Positions 33,758-43,838 are shown, counted from the first letter of the stretch. The stretch is 64,000 nt of DNA from Lacticaseibacillus chiayiensis (GCF_004123795.1 NZ_MSSM01000008.1:31872-95871), one strand, 5' to 3'. Notes: generated by a model from the sequence alone, not told the origin. A program made the numbers and translations.

Positions 33758-34525
33758 CTATAAAAAGTTTTCCAACCCAACAACCAATTGATCCGCTTCC
33801 TGCACCTTACGAATGGCGACGGCCACGCCTTGCATGAAGCTTTGGCGGTCGAAGGAGTCTTGGCGGATGGTGAGGGCTTCGCCGGGGCCGCCGAAGAGCA
33901 CTTCTTCGTGGGCGATGTAGCCGGGTAGGCGGACGGCGTGGACTGGGACGTCATCGATGCGCTGGCCGCGGGCGTCGTTGTCGATGGTGGACAACGGCTT
34001 TTGGGTGCGTCCGGCGGCAATTTTGTGCGCAGTGGCGATGGCGGTGCCTGATGGGGCGTCGGCTTTGTCTTGGTGGTGCATTTCGATAATTTCGGCGTCA
34101 GGGAAGTAGGCCGCAGCTTCCTGGACGAATTTCATCAATAAAACAGCGGAGAGGCCGAAGTTGGGGGCGATCAGGCCGCCGAGGTGTTTTTCTTTAGCAA
34201 GCTTGATGAGGCGGGTTTGATCAGCCGGCGCCATCCCGCTGGTGCCAATGACTGGATGGATGCCGGCGTTAATGGCGGCTTCGGTGTTGGCTGCGACCGC
34301 GTCGGGATTGGTGAAGTCGACCCAGACATCGGCGACGTTGGCATTGAGTTGGTCGTAACGGTTGAGGACTTTGACCTCAGCCGGCAATCCGTAATTTTGC
34401 GGGTTATTGATGGTGACTTTCGGGTCAAAAACGGCACTTAATGCGAAATCTGAATGTGATTGGATCATTTTTACGGTTTTTTGACCCATGGCGCCGCGAA
34501 AACCGGCGACAAGAACGTGAATCAT
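33758..34525 (-). CDS. dapB: 4-Hydroxy-tetrahydrodipicolinate reductase
   Basis: 255 residues, slightly shorter than the usual 265-270. N-terminal NAD(P)H fold VLVAGFRGAMGQKTVKMI; the signature EMHHQDKADAPSGTA carries the catalytic His-His and Lys; ending in VVGLENFL. Reduces the DapA product to tetrahydrodipicolinate in lysine/DAP synthesis. Its ATG overlaps the end of dapA by 4 bp. Last gene of the riboswitch-controlled operon. Confidence 0.93.
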   Translation of the reverse strand: MIHVLVAGFRGAMGQKTVKMIQSHSDFALSAVFDPKVTINNPQNYGLPAEVKVLNRYDQLNANVADVWVDFTNPDAVAANTEAAINAGIHPVIGTSGMAPADQTRLIKLAKEKHLGGLIAPNFGLSAVLLMKFVQEAAAYFPDAEIIEMHHQDKADAPSGTAIATAHKIAAGRTQKPLSTIDNDARGQRIDDVPVHAVRLPGYIAHEEVLFGGPGEALTIRQDSFDRQSFMQGVAVAIRKVQEADQLVVGLENFL

Positions 34526-35427
34526 GCGAGCACCTCCGATTCAATAGCTGATAGTTCCGGAACGCCTAAAAGCCGGGCGAGTTCCTGTTGTTGTTTAGTG
34601 GTTAGTGGCAGGATTGGCAACCGTGGACTGCCAACGTTGAAGCCCAAAGCGTTGAGCGCGGCCTTGGTTGGCGCTGGCGATGGGAAATGGAATAAGGCTG
34701 CCATTTTTGGCAATAGTTGCCGTTGCAGGGCCGCCACCGTCGTGATGTCGCCCCGATCTAATGCTGCATACATTTCACGAATGCTGTGTGCGTAAAGATG
34801 GGATGCGACTGAGATGACGCCCATGCCGCCGAGCGTTTTAATCGTCAGCGCCTGGGCATCTTCGCCGGTCCAGACACTAAAAGCGTCGTGTTTGGTTCGA
34901 TCAATGATGTCGCTCAGGGCGGCGAGGCTGCCGCATTGCTTGATACCTTGAATCATGGGGTTTTGCGCCAACGTTGCCACGGTTTCCGGTAGCATCTCAA
35001 CGCCGGTTCGGCCGGGGATGTTGTAAATGATGATCGGTTTTTGGGCATTGGCTGCGACCGCGGTGTAGTGAGCGATCATCCCGTTTTGATCAGGCTTGTT
35101 GTAGTAAGGCACGACCACCAGTGTTGCGTCAATCCCGGCAATTCCGCCGACTTCGTGGGTAAAATCAACGGTTTCCCGCGTATTGTTCGACCCTGAATTG
35201 GCAATGACTAGTGCCCGACCATGAACCATCTCGACAAACCGCGTATACAGCGTGATTTTCTCGTCATGACTGAGCGTCGGCCCTTCACCTGTTGTGGCGC
35301 CGACGACAAAGCCATCATTGCCTTCTGCAATCAGATGATCTACCAACCGCTGCATGACGGCGTAATCAATGTCATCGCGATCATTAAACGGCGTCACAAT
35401 CGCGGTGATTAAATCTGCTTTTTGCAT
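34522..35427 (-). CDS. dapA: 4-Hydroxy-tetrahydrodipicolinate synthase
   Basis: 301 residues. TIM-barrel aldolase with GATTGEGPTLSHDEK, the catalytic Tyr in IIYNIPGRTG and the Schiff-base Lys in IQGIKQCGS. Condenses pyruvate with aspartate semialdehyde, the committed step to lysine. Good AGGG-type SD. A family B repeat lies in the gap between it and the upstream deacetylase gene, inside the operon. Confidence 0.93.
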   Translation of the reverse strand: MQKADLITAIVTPFNDRDDIDYAVMQRLVDHLIAEGNDGFVVGATTGEGPTLSHDEKITLYTRFVEMVHGRALVIANSGSNNTRETVDFTHEVGGIAGIDATLVVVPYYNKPDQNGMIAHYTAVAANAQKPIIIYNIPGRTGVEMLPETVATLAQNPMIQGIKQCGSLAALSDIIDRTKHDAFSVWTGEDAQALTIKTLGGMGVISVASHLYAHSIREMYAALDRGDITTVAALQRQLLPKMAALFHFPSPAPTKAALNALGFNVGSPRLPILPLTTKQQQELARLLGVPELSAIESEVLA

Positions 35428-35448
35428 GAAAAACCCTCCAGTTAAAGT

Positions 35449-35567
35449 GAGCGTGAGTCGGCGCGGTTAGGGGTCGGAGTGTAAGTGGCCTTGGGTGTGA
35501 TGGCTGGGCTTTGGCCATTGCGACCAAGGTCCTTACACGCAGACCCCTGCGCCGGGGAACGCGTTAT
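35449..35567 (-). repeat. Intergenic repeat family B, copy B1
   Basis: About 119 bp palindromic element of the same family as those at 46.7 and 51.6 kb, in reverse orientation: ends GAGCGTGAGTCGGCGCGG and CGCCGGGGAACGCGTTA, with the central palindrome around GGCCTTGGGTGTGATGGC and GCCATTGCGACCAAGG. It is located between dapA and the deacetylase gene; GCGTGAGTCGGCGC occurs again just after it (35574). Confidence 0.85.
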
Positions 35568-35620
35568 GGTTAAGCGTGAGTCGGCGCATGAAACACGATT
35601 GAAAATCAGTCGTTCTTGGC

Positions 35621-36772
35621 TCAATTTTTTTCCGCCATCCGATGCTCCAGAAAATGCACAACGGCTGTCACACCCGGTGCTAACGCGGCTTCGTCTGGTG
35701 AAAAGTCAGGTGCGTGCAGTTGCGAATCTGGATCGTTGACGCCTAGCCAGAACATGGTGCCGGGAATTTTATTTAATAGATAGCCGAAATCTTCGCCGGT
35801 CATGACAGGACCAGTTGGGGCAAAAGTGACGGCAGGATCGCCTTGCATGTACTGAATGAAATCCTGGGTCAGTTGCGGGTTATTTTCGACGGGGTAATAA
35901 CCGCCTTGATTCAAGTCTACGTTGACCTCGCAGTTGAAGCTGGCGGCGATGCCTTGGCCAATATCGCGAATGCGTTGTTGGAGGAAATCAATTTGTTTTT
36001 GGGTAAAGCCGCGTAAAGTGCCTTCCAAATGGGCGTGTCCGGCAATGACGTTGCGAATGGTTCCGGCGCGCATCAGGCCAAATGTGATGACGGCGCTGTC
36101 GGTGGGGCTGACATTACGTGCCACCACGGTTTGAATCTGATTGATAAAACTGGCAGTGGCGACGATCATATCGTTGGCATTTTGCGGTAAAGCTGCGTGG
36201 CCGCTTTTTCCGATCAGATCGACATTAATTTCGGTTGTTCCGGCAAAAAGGGTGCCGAGCCGTGTGCTGATGGTGCCGGCCGGTAAGTCAGGACGATCAT
36301 GCAGCCCGTAAAACTCATCGATGTGCCAATCACCGGTGAAAGTGCCCATGTCATAGGCAAGTTTGCCGCCATTTTTGCTTTCTTCGGCTGGCTGGAAGAA
36401 GAAAATCAGATTGTCTTTTGGCTGGTAGTGGGCAAAATAATCAAGAATTCCCAGTGCGACGGTCATGTGAATATCATGGCCGCAAGCATGGGCAATGCCG
36501 GGATGTTGCGAACTAAATGGCAAGCCGGTTTGTTCGGTTACAGGCAAGGCATCGATGTCGGTCCGATAGCCGATTGTCCGCTGGGGTGCTTGCCCATGAA
36601 CTTTAACGAGCAAGGCAGTTGGCAGTTTTGGCAGCGTTCGGATGGTGAGCCAGGTTTGCGGGAAACTCTTCACGGTTTTAAGTAGGAACGCATGTGTTTC
36701 TTTTTCCTGCAAGGCTAATTCGGGAATTTGGTGGAGGTTGCGGCGAATGGCAATCAGTTCAGCTTCCTTCAT
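35621..36772 (-). CDS. N-acetyldiaminopimelate deacetylase (M20 family)
   Basis: 383 residues. M20 metallopeptidase with IGYRTDIDALP (metal Asp), HACGHDIHM, PAEESKNGG and the late metal-binding MTGEDFGYLL; dimerisation domain about 180-290. In the acetyl branch of the DAP pathway it removes acetate from N-acetyl-LL-DAP. Its position behind the acetyltransferase gene and ahead of dapA supports this over a general amidohydrolase. ATG at 36772 follows dapH by a few bases. Confidence 0.88.
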   Translation of the reverse strand: MKEAELIAIRRNLHQIPELALQEKETHAFLLKTVKSFPQTWLTIRTLPKLPTALLVKVHGQAPQRTIGYRTDIDALPVTEQTGLPFSSQHPGIAHACGHDIHMTVALGILDYFAHYQPKDNLIFFFQPAEESKNGGKLAYDMGTFTGDWHIDEFYGLHDRPDLPAGTISTRLGTLFAGTTEINVDLIGKSGHAALPQNANDMIVATASFINQIQTVVARNVSPTDSAVITFGLMRAGTIRNVIAGHAHLEGTLRGFTQKQIDFLQQRIRDIGQGIAASFNCEVNVDLNQGGYYPVENNPQLTQDFIQYMQGDPAVTFAPTGPVMTGEDFGYLLNKIPGTMFWLGVNDPDSQLHAPDFSPDEAALAPGVTAVVHFLEHRMAEKN

Positions 36773-36778
36773 TAAATG

Positions 36779-37483
36779 TCACAGCTTTCTGAGTTCATCG
36801 AGCAGCACGGTTTTGGCTTCGGTTTGATCGTTGACCTGCTTGATGACTTTGGCCGGAACCCCAGCAACCACCGTGTGTGCCGGCACATCGTTAATGACAA
36901 CGGCACCTGCGGCAATGACCGCACCTTCACCGACGCTCACACCTTCAAGCACGACTGCATTGGCACCAATCATGACGTGATTGCCGATTGTGACAGGTTT
37001 CGCTGATGGTGGTTCGACAACGCCAGCCAAAACGGTACCGGCACCGATATGGCAATGTTTGCCGACAATAGCCCGGCCGCCAAGCACCGCGCCCATATCG
37101 ATCATGGTGCCGTCGCCGATTTCAGCGCCGATATTGATGATCGCACCCATCATGATGACGGCATTGTTGCCGATCAGGACTTGGTCACGGATGATTGCGC
37201 CGGGTTCGATTCGGGCATTTTCCGCTTTGATATCCAGCAACGGAACGCCGGTGTTACGACCCGCGGTTTCAACATAGTAATCGTCCAGCTTGGCCTTTTT
37301 CAAAATCGGTTGAATGACGGCCCAGTCGCCAATGACGGTTCCGGTGTGTTTGCCAACGAATGCATGAACACTTTTCGGGAAATGTAAATCCGCTAACTTA
37401 CCTTTGAGATAAACTTTGACGGGTGTTGTTTTCTTGCTGTTGGCGATGGTTGAAATAATCTTTTGGGTGTCTAATTGTGCCAT
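36779..37483 (-). CDS. dapH: Tetrahydrodipicolinate N-acetyltransferase
   Basis: 234 residues. The second half is a left-handed beta helix of hexapeptide repeats ([45 protein letters not shown]), preceded by the conserved [20 protein letters not shown]. Acetylates tetrahydrodipicolinate, so the organism uses the acetyl rather than the succinyl or dehydrogenase branch. SD AGGAGG; 9 bp after lysA. Confidence 0.93.
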   Translation of the reverse strand: MAQLDTQKIISTIANSKKTTPVKVYLKGKLADLHFPKSVHAFVGKHTGTVIGDWAVIQPILKKAKLDDYYVETAGRNTGVPLLDIKAENARIEPGAIIRDQVLIGNNAVIMMGAIINIGAEIGDGTMIDMGAVLGGRAIVGKHCHIGAGTVLAGVVEPPSAKPVTIGNHVMIGANAVVLEGVSVGEGAVIAAGAVVINDVPAHTVVAGVPAKVIKQVNDQTEAKTVLLDELRKL

Positions 37484-37492
37484 GATGACCTC

Positions 37493-38839
37493 CTATTTGG
37501 TTGCGGCAGTGGTGGTATCGGTGGTTTCAGGTGCTGGCTGACTCGGGGCGGCGTAGTGATGATCGTGCTGAATCAAGTCGGCGTATGTTTCGCGTGTGAC
37601 GACCAGCTGGGCTTGGCCATTTTCAACAAAAACGACGGCCGGCCGCGGGTTGCGGTTGTAGTTGGATGCCATGGAGTAGCCGTAAGCGCCGGTGTCAAAA
37701 ACGGCGACCACATCGCCTGGCTGCGTGGCTGGTAAGGGCGCATCGTCGATTAAAATATCGCCGGACTCGCAGTACTTGCCGACGAGATGCACGTGCTCGG
37801 TTGGCTTGGCGGTCGGATGATCGGCGACGACAGCTGTATAGGTTGCCTGATAAAGGGCGGGACGGATGTTGTCGCCCATGCCGCCGTCGACCGCGACATA
37901 TGGCCGCAAGCCGGGAACATCTTTGCGGCTACCCACCGTGTAAAGACTGTAACCAGCTGGACCGACAATCGAGCGCCCCGGTTCAATCCAAACTGCCGGC
38001 AGCGGCCAATCAAGCTGGCTGCTTTGCGTCTTCAGTGTGCTTAGAATGGCTTTGACAAACGCTTCTGGTGGTAACGGGTCATCCTGTTTGGTGTAGGCAA
38101 TGCCAAAGCCGCCGCCGACATTGAGCACTTGCGGGACGAAGCCGAACTGGCGGTGCCAATTTTCAAGGACAGCCAATAGCTTTTGGGTGACGGCTTCAAA
38201 TCCGGCGACTTCGAAAATCTGGGAACCGATATGTGCGTGAATGCCAAGCAGATTCAGGTGTTCATCAGCTAAAACCCGTTTGGCCGCTTCATCTGCCTGC
38301 CCACTTGCAAGATCAAAGCCGAATTTGCTGTCAGCCTGGCCGGTTTGGTCGTAAGCATGCGTGTGGGCGCTAATGCCTGGTGCAACCCGAATCAAGACGT
38401 TTTGCTGACCAACTGTCGCGTGCAAAAGTTCGTCCAGTAAATCTAACTCATGAAAGTTGTCAACGATAATGGTGCCGACGCCAGCATCCAGCGCCTGTTC
38501 GAGTTCGGCTTTGCTTTTGTTATTCCCGTGAAAACTGACCTTGGCCATTGGGAAACCGGCAGCTTGAGCCGTGTATAATTCGCCGCCCGACACCACATCA
38601 ACGTGGATATTTTCAGCCTTTGCGACATCGTACATGGCAATCGTTGCGAATGCTTTGGAAGCATAGCTGACGGCGTAATCGACGTTAGCCGCCTCAAAAA
38701 TCTGCTTGAATGCGCGAATCTGCTGGCGAATCGCCCCGACGTCGTATACGTAAAGCGGCGTTTGAAAAGTGTGCGCCAACTGACTGGCCGCAACGCCGCC
38801 GATGGTTAATTGACCCTGATGGTTAGTGGAAAAATTCAT
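37493..38839 (-). CDS. lysA: Diaminopimelate decarboxylase
   Basis: 448 residues. PLP barrel with the Schiff-base Lys in DYAVSYASKAFAT, glycine loop GGGFGIAY, HIGSQIFEV, and the C-terminal active-site Cys region YCESGDILI. Converts meso-DAP to lysine and CO2. The tail (SQPAPETTDTTTAATK) is a low-complexity extension beyond the usual end. First gene of the lysine operon; preceded by a lysine riboswitch and intrinsic terminator. Confidence 0.93.
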   Translation of the reverse strand: MNFSTNHQGQLTIGGVAASQLAHTFQTPLYVYDVGAIRQQIRAFKQIFEAANVDYAVSYASKAFATIAMYDVAKAENIHVDVVSGGELYTAQAAGFPMAKVSFHGNNKSKAELEQALDAGVGTIIVDNFHELDLLDELLHATVGQQNVLIRVAPGISAHTHAYDQTGQADSKFGFDLASGQADEAAKRVLADEHLNLLGIHAHIGSQIFEVAGFEAVTQKLLAVLENWHRQFGFVPQVLNVGGGFGIAYTKQDDPLPPEAFVKAILSTLKTQSSQLDWPLPAVWIEPGRSIVGPAGYSLYTVGSRKDVPGLRPYVAVDGGMGDNIRPALYQATYTAVVADHPTAKPTEHVHLVGKYCESGDILIDDAPLPATQPGDVVAVFDTGAYGYSMASNYNRNPRPAVVFVENGQAQLVVTRETYADLIQHDHHYAAPSQPAPETTDTTTAATK

Positions 38840-38897
38840 GAAGATTCATCCTCTCGTGAACACGTTATAACGTGAACTGGCAGGGCGACGGCAAACG

Positions 38898-38942
38898 AAA
38901 AGGGATCCTTTTGTTTGGCCACGCGTCAAACAAAAAGATCCC
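38898..38942 (-). terminator. Riboswitch expression-platform terminator
   Basis: On the minus strand GGGATCTTTTTGTTTG pairs with CAAACAAAAGGATCCC, followed by TTTTCG. Lies between the lysine aptamer and lysA, so lysine binding should promote termination. Confidence 0.85.
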
Positions 38943-38962
38943 AACTTGCAATCTACTTGAAT

Positions 38963-39127
38963 GATAGCGCCCCGCTTAGGTTTCTAAGCGACAGTACAGG
39001 ATTTATTCAACCCTGGCCCAACAGGCATGCCGATCCCAACGCACCCATTTCGGCAACCGCCCCTTTCACCAAATGTCAACGCGAAGGATCTCGCTCGATT
39101 CGGATACTCATGTTGGTTGCAACCTCT
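38963..39127 (-). promoter_or_regulatory. Lysine riboswitch (L-box)
   Basis: Conserved L-box blocks occur in order on the minus strand: AGAGGTTGCAAC, ATGAGTATC, GTGAAAGGGGC with GTTGCCGAA, TTGAATAAATCCTGTACTGTC split at its usual position, then CTTAG-AAAC-CTAAG and GGGCGCTATC. Upstream is a promoter and downstream a terminator. It should switch off lysA-dapH-deacetylase-dapA-dapB when lysine is plentiful. Confidence 0.93.
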
Positions 39128-39143
39128 ATCTGTTTATCACCAG

Positions 39144-39170
39144 ACTATAATAAAAAAACGGGGGCGTCAA
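39144..39170 (-). promoter_or_regulatory. Promoter of the lysine riboswitch transcript
   Basis: Minus strand TTGACG (39170-39165) and TATAGT (39149-39144), 15-nt spacer, shorter than ideal; located 17 bp before the first aptamer block. Confidence 0.55.
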
Positions 39171-39225
39171 GAGCGTGACTGGCCCGGTGAACGCGTTTAT
39201 GAGAGCAGCAGAGAAAATCAGTAAC

Positions 39226-39296
39226 CTCAAGTGTGATGGGGCTAGGCTTAGGCCATTGCGACAAAGGCTCTTAAATGCCAACTCCTGCGCCAGCTC
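39226..39296 (-). repeat. Degenerate family B repeat (B2)
   Basis: CTCAAGTGTGATGGGGCTAG...GGCCATTGCGACAAAGG...CCTGCGCCAGCTC follows the same order as copy B1, with many substitutions and lost ends. It sits in the divergent region between the lysine operon promoter and lysC. Confidence 0.6.
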
Positions 39297-39581
39297 ATTC
39301 TTTGCCCTTCACTACCCCAAACTCCTCGTCATTCGTTTGAACAAAAAAATTAAAAACAAATTTCAACAATTTCTTTCTATGCAATGCACGCAAAACATGT
39401 TGATTTGACGCGATCGTTAGGGGTTGTGTTTCTTGGGGAGTCTGCTAAAGTACAAAATAAAATGACAGGGTTCTCATTTGCAGAAACAAGCTGGCAAAAA
39501 ACGATTTCGTTGATGCAACGTCTGTGAGTGAATAGATGCAAGTTGCTTGCGATAGAGAATACATTAGGGAGGCTGTTTATC

Positions 39582-40961
39582 GTGCAGGTCGTAAAATTTG
39601 GCGGGTCATCATTAGCAAATGGGTCGCAGTTTGCCAAAGTTGTGGCAATCATGAAAGCAAATCCTGCGCGGCAGGTGATGGTGACCAGTGCGCCTGGAAA
39701 ACGGCATCCCGGTGATGTGAAAGTGACAGACTTGCTGATTCAATACGCGCAGGCAGTGTTGCGCCAGGAATCGGCAGCTGAAGTTGTGGCCAAGATTGTG
39801 GCGCGCTATCAAGCCATTGCGGATGATTTTGGACTTGATCCTCAAATCATGCAACAAATCAGCAATGAACTATACCAGCTGCCGAAAATGACGTTTGCCA
39901 ATCATGATTATCTCATGGCTGGCTTCAAGGCCCGTGGAGAAAAATTGAATGCTTTTCTAATGACCGCTGTCTTGAATCACGAAGAACTTGAAGCAACTTA
40001 TGGTGAGCCGAAAGACTTAGGTATCGTGGTCACTGATCATCCGAATGATGCAGAAGTTTCACGTGAAACCTATACGCATTTGGAAGCTTTTGGTCGGCCG
40101 TTGGGTGTGCTGGTGGTTCCGGGGTTTTATGGGTATACCAGCCATGGTGCGATTGCGACGTTTTCGCGTGGTGGTTCGGATATCACTGGAGCCATTCTTG
40201 CCAATGGATTTCATGCCGACTTATATGAAAACTTTACCGATGTTGATGGCGTGGCGGCAGCCGATCCGCGGGTGGTTGCAAATCCGCAGATGATTCGGGA
40301 AATGACTTACCGCGAGATGCGGGAGCTGTCGTACGGTGGCTTTGGTGTTTTTCATGATGAAGCGATTTTGCCGGCAATTGCGGGACAGATTCCCATTAAT
40401 TTGAAAAACACGAATCATCCCGATTTACCTGGCACCATGATTGTTCCGGAACAGCATTTTATTCCGAAACACGCCATAACCGGGATTGTGAGTTCGCAGC
40501 ATTTTGGGGCCATTTACCTCCATCGTTATTTGCTGAATAAAGAAGTCGGGTTTACGCTGAAGTTGTTGCAGGTTTTGGAGCGACATGGCATCAGCTATGA
40601 GCATATGCCAAGCGGGATTGACGATCTGACGATTATTTTGGATGATCGGCAGCTTAACGAGGCCAAGCGGAAGGCTGTGTGCGATGAGATTCAAGCCGCG
40701 GTGCATCCCGATGTTTTGAAGTGGATTGATGACTACGCGATTATCATGATTGTCGGTGAAGGGATGGCGCAACGAACCGGCTTGATTCAAACAATTCTGC
40801 AGCCGTTAGCGAGTGCTGGCGTTCACGTGTCGATGATCAATGAAGGCGCCTCGCAGATTTCGCTGATGCTGGGCACCTCGCGCGAGTCTGCTAATCGTGC
40901 CGTGAAAGCAATTTATAACGCCTTTTTCATTCCGATCAATCAACGTCTGGAGGTACATTAG
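39582..40961 (+). CDS. lysC: Aspartate kinase
   Basis: About 459 residues. Begins VQVVKFGGSSLANG (kinase glycine/Lys motif) from a GTG at 39582 with GGGAGG at 9 nt; the frame extends upstream but without an SD. Later GRGGSDITGA-like segment FSRGGSDITGAILANG, and two C-terminal ACT regions (about 325-455) including GMAQRTGLIQTILQPLASAG, so allosteric control is likely. Phosphorylates aspartate. No L-box is visible in its leader, unlike the divergent operon. Confidence 0.92.
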   Translation: MQVVKFGGSSLANGSQFAKVVAIMKANPARQVMVTSAPGKRHPGDVKVTDLLIQYAQAVLRQESAAEVVAKIVARYQAIADDFGLDPQIMQQISNELYQLPKMTFANHDYLMAGFKARGEKLNAFLMTAVLNHEELEATYGEPKDLGIVVTDHPNDAEVSRETYTHLEAFGRPLGVLVVPGFYGYTSHGAIATFSRGGSDITGAILANGFHADLYENFTDVDGVAAADPRVVANPQMIREMTYREMRELSYGGFGVFHDEAILPAIAGQIPINLKNTNHPDLPGTMIVPEQHFIPKHAITGIVSSQHFGAIYLHRYLLNKEVGFTLKLLQVLERHGISYEHMPSGIDDLTIILDDRQLNEAKRKAVCDEIQAAVHPDVLKWIDDYAIIMIVGEGMAQRTGLIQTILQPLASAGVHVSMINEGASQISLMLGTSRESANRAVKAIYNAFFIPINQRLEVH

Positions 40962-40962
40962 A

Positions 40963-41970
40963 ATGGTAACCCTACAAAAAGTTCACGGTTCCGAAAATAG
41001 TTTCTTTTTACTGGATGAAACGCAATTGACCCAGCCGTTGACGAAAACGCAGCTGGCGACCCTGACACAACGGTTAACCAACCGTCATACGGGATTGCTG
41101 GGCGGTGCAGATGGCGTTTTGGCGATCACAGACGCTCCTGGAACGGCAGGAAAAATGACCGTGGTGAATACAGATGGCAGTTTTGCTAAACTGTGTGGCA
41201 ACGGATTGCGCACCGTAGCACGGTATTTAAGTGAAAAAACCGGCCAAACATCTTTCCGCGTCCACACTGATTTTGCGGATTTGGCTGTTGCCAAGCAGCC
41301 GGCGCTTGCTGTCGGGGTGCCCGCTTATTCGGCTGAAATTTCGCCGGTCAGTTTTGCGCCACAAGCGTTGCCGTTTGCCAATTTAGGAACGGATCGGATT
41401 GTGGACACCGTGTTGCCAGCCATTCATCCGCATCTGAAGTTCACTGCGGTTGCCGTGCCAAATCCGCACTTGGTCGCTTTTGTCTCCAAGGAGGAACTGG
41501 CAGGTCCTGATCTTGAACAGATCGGAAAGCGATTGAATGGGAAAAATCCGTATTTTCCGGAAGGGGTCAACGTGACGTTTGCCGAAATCTTAGGGCAGGA
41601 TACGTTGTTTGCGAGAACATACGAGCGCGGCGTCGGTTTTACCAATGCTTGCGGCACAGGCATGTCAGCAACGACCCTAGCCTTTATTTTGACACATCCG
41701 AATCAAGCGGCGTTGGATCGCGTCAATACCGTGTATAATCCAGGAGGCATGGTCAAAACGATCGTGCACCGCGATGATGGGCGTTACTGGATTGAATTAA
41801 TCGGGAATGCAACGGTCACCGCAACGATTACCTTGCCGGAAGCAGCCTTAGTTGACGTGAACTTGCAGCAGGCGGTCATCAAGTCGACAGGCGAACAGGC
41901 GGCTTATGAACGATTCGTTGCCGCGTTACCGCATCGTGCATTGGCTGACACATTGACAGAAGGAGTTTAA
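40963..41970 (+). CDS. dapF: Diaminopimelate epimerase
   Basis: 335 residues, longer than the ~275 typical of DapF. The two catalytic Cys motifs are present: [15 protein letters not shown] (first half) and [12 protein letters not shown] (second half), in the usual pseudo-symmetric halves. Interconverts LL- and meso-DAP. Starts one base after the lysC stop, so translation is coupled. Confidence 0.92.
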   Translation: MVTLQKVHGSENSFFLLDETQLTQPLTKTQLATLTQRLTNRHTGLLGGADGVLAITDAPGTAGKMTVVNTDGSFAKLCGNGLRTVARYLSEKTGQTSFRVHTDFADLAVAKQPALAVGVPAYSAEISPVSFAPQALPFANLGTDRIVDTVLPAIHPHLKFTAVAVPNPHLVAFVSKEELAGPDLEQIGKRLNGKNPYFPEGVNVTFAEILGQDTLFARTYERGVGFTNACGTGMSATTLAFILTHPNQAALDRVNTVYNPGGMVKTIVHRDDGRYWIELIGNATVTATITLPEAALVDVNLQQAVIKSTGEQAAYERFVAALPHRALADTLTEGV

Positions 41971-41975
41971 AAAAC

Positions 41976-43034
41976 ATGAGTGGTTATCACGTAGCAGTTG
42001 TGGGTGCAACCGGCGCCGTTGGAACCCGGATGCTGAAAATGGTCGCAGAAAGTAAATTACCGATCGCATCGGTTTTGCCGCTTGCAAGCAAGCATTCAGA
42101 AGGCAAACAAGTACCGTTTCGCGATGGGACGTTGACCGTCCACGAAACAACTGATGATTCATTTAAAGGCATCGACATTGCGTTGTTCTCGGCTGGCGGC
42201 TCGGTTTCCAAACGGTTTGCTCCGGCAGCCGTTAAAGCCGGCGCCGTGGTGGTCGATAACACCAGTGCTTTTCGAATGGAACCGGACATTCCGCTCGTTG
42301 TACCGGAAGTGAATTCGGAAGCGTTGCGGCACCATCATGGTATTATTGCCAATCCTAATTGTTCAACCATCCAGATGGTTACGGCACTGGAGCCGATTCG
42401 CAAGGCATTTGGCCTGAAACAAGTCGTGGTTTCGACTTATCAGGCAGTTTCCGGTGCTGGCCAGTCAGCCATGAATGAATTGTTTGATGAAACCCGGGCA
42501 GCACTGGATGACAAGCCGCTGGAGCCGAAAATTCTGCCGACTGCCGGTGATAAGAAACACTACCCGATCGCCTTCAACGCCCTGCCGCAGATTGATGTTT
42601 TCGAACCAGACGGCTACAGTCATGAAGAATGGAAAATGATTCACGAAACCAAGAAAATCATGGCTGGCGATATGAACAGCGATGCCATCAAAGTCACGGC
42701 AACCTGTGTGCGGATTCCGGTACCGATTGCCCACTCAGAAGAAGTTTACTTTGAGGTGGCGGATGACAATGCCACTGCCGATGCGATTCGGGCTACGTTA
42801 GCGAAGGCACCCGGCGTCGTCGTCCAGGATGATCCGAGTCAGCAACTTTATCCGCAAGCCAGAAACGCGGTTGGCAGCAAGGAAGTCTTTGTCGGCCGTA
42901 TCCGCGCCGATGCCGAAAACCCGCGCTTTTTCCACATGTGGGATGTTTCCGATAACCTCCTCAAGGGTGCCGCGTGGAATTCGATGCAGATTGCGGAGAC
43001 CATGGATGCGATGGGTTTGATTCAGCCGAAGTGA
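41976..43034 (+). CDS. asd: Aspartate-semialdehyde dehydrogenase
   Basis: 352 residues. NADP fold [15 protein letters not shown] at the N-terminus, active-site Cys in [12 protein letters not shown], and the catalytic His region [11 protein letters not shown]. Makes aspartate semialdehyde for the DAP/lysine, threonine and methionine branches. ATG with AAGGAG SD; 5 bp after dapF. A terminator follows. Confidence 0.93.
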   Translation: MSGYHVAVVGATGAVGTRMLKMVAESKLPIASVLPLASKHSEGKQVPFRDGTLTVHETTDDSFKGIDIALFSAGGSVSKRFAPAAVKAGAVVVDNTSAFRMEPDIPLVVPEVNSEALRHHHGIIANPNCSTIQMVTALEPIRKAFGLKQVVVSTYQAVSGAGQSAMNELFDETRAALDDKPLEPKILPTAGDKKHYPIAFNALPQIDVFEPDGYSHEEWKMIHETKKIMAGDMNSDAIKVTATCVRIPVPIAHSEEVYFEVADDNATADAIRATLAKAPGVVVQDDPSQQLYPQARNAVGSKEVFVGRIRADAENPRFFHMWDVSDNLLKGAAWNSMQIAETMDAMGLIQPK

Positions 43035-43045
43035 AAATGAATTGT

Positions 43046-43098
43046 AAAACCGATACTGTGTTTGGCCGCTGAGAGGTGGTGACATGGTATCGGTTTTT
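43046..43098 (+). terminator. Terminator of lysC-dapF-asd
   Basis: AAAACCGATAC pairs with GTATCGGTTTTT across a 30-nt loop. Confidence 0.8.
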
Positions 43099-43509
43099 GT
43101 TTGCGTGCTCAATTATATTTCTAATAGTGGACTATCTCAAATGGACTTATTAAGAATAATGATTAGACGATACATAAATTTTTAGGAGTTTCATTTGCCT
43201 ACCAGACCGCACTTATAATAAAACTTTTATTTCTTTTTATTGAGATTAAGCTTGAAAGGAATTGTTTATATAAGACATAATCTTTTTTAGAAAACGTTTT
43301 CCGGATTAATGGGTTCGGGTTAGCTAAGCCGTTTTTTGATGAATGACAAAGCGACTAAGCCAAATGACTTTCGCTCATGGCGTTGTTTCAGTGAACGTCA
43401 TGAGCTTTGTTTATAAGATAGGGGATGAGCGATGTTTCGAGTACTTTATTCGCGTTGAAAATTGTTGCATTATGATCACCGAAAACATCACTAAAGGAGA
43501 AGAAATTGC
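43099..43509. other. Intergenic region with a cre-like palindrome
   Basis: No convincing gene. Contains AGAAAACGTTTTCC near 43290, resembling a catabolite-responsive element, and CGGGTTAGCTAAGCCG followed by TTTTTTG near 43317, a small terminator-like hairpin. Both are weak. Confidence 0.35.
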
Positions 43510-43838
43510 ATGAAAAAAGCAAAACTTTTAGGTGGCGTTTTGGCGGCGTTTGTTGTAGCAACAGCCGTTGGAATACTGTCGATTCACAATCAGCTGACAG
43601 ATCGATCAATCCATTTTTATCTGAGCAAACAAGCTACGCAAAAGTCCCACAAGGTACGCAGCGTTATCGCAATATCGAGTTGTATACTGCGGGGCAGGAA
43701 AAGCCGACCATGATGCTGAAAGAGATGACCGGTTATGATCCAGAAGGGCAATATGTGACAGTGCAGCATAAGGGGCAGTATGTGAAGCGTGTGACTTATG
43801 TTTCAAAAGAGGCGTTTCTTGAGAGGATGCCACAGTAA
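43510..43838 (+). pseudogene. Frameshifted YxeA-family protein
   Basis: ATG at 43510 (SD AAAGGAG) starts a signal-like N-terminus (KKAKLLGGVLAAFVVATAVG) and IHFYLSKQ, then goes out of frame. The next frame gives SYAKVPQGTQRYRNIELYTA and continues to 43838 (EAFLERMPQ), the typical YxeA body with Y..VP.G.QRY.N. A one-base indel near 43633 (AAACAAGCTACG) splits it. Secreted protein of unknown function in relatives. Confidence 0.75.

Noticed and set aside
39458..39581. Possible lysine riboswitch before lysC
   Set aside because: None of the L-box blocks is present in this leader; only the divergent strand has them.
43288..43303. cre site upstream of yxeA
   Set aside because: The palindrome GAAAACGTTTTC is present but the neighbouring gene is a frameshifted secreted-protein gene and no promoter is visible next to it.
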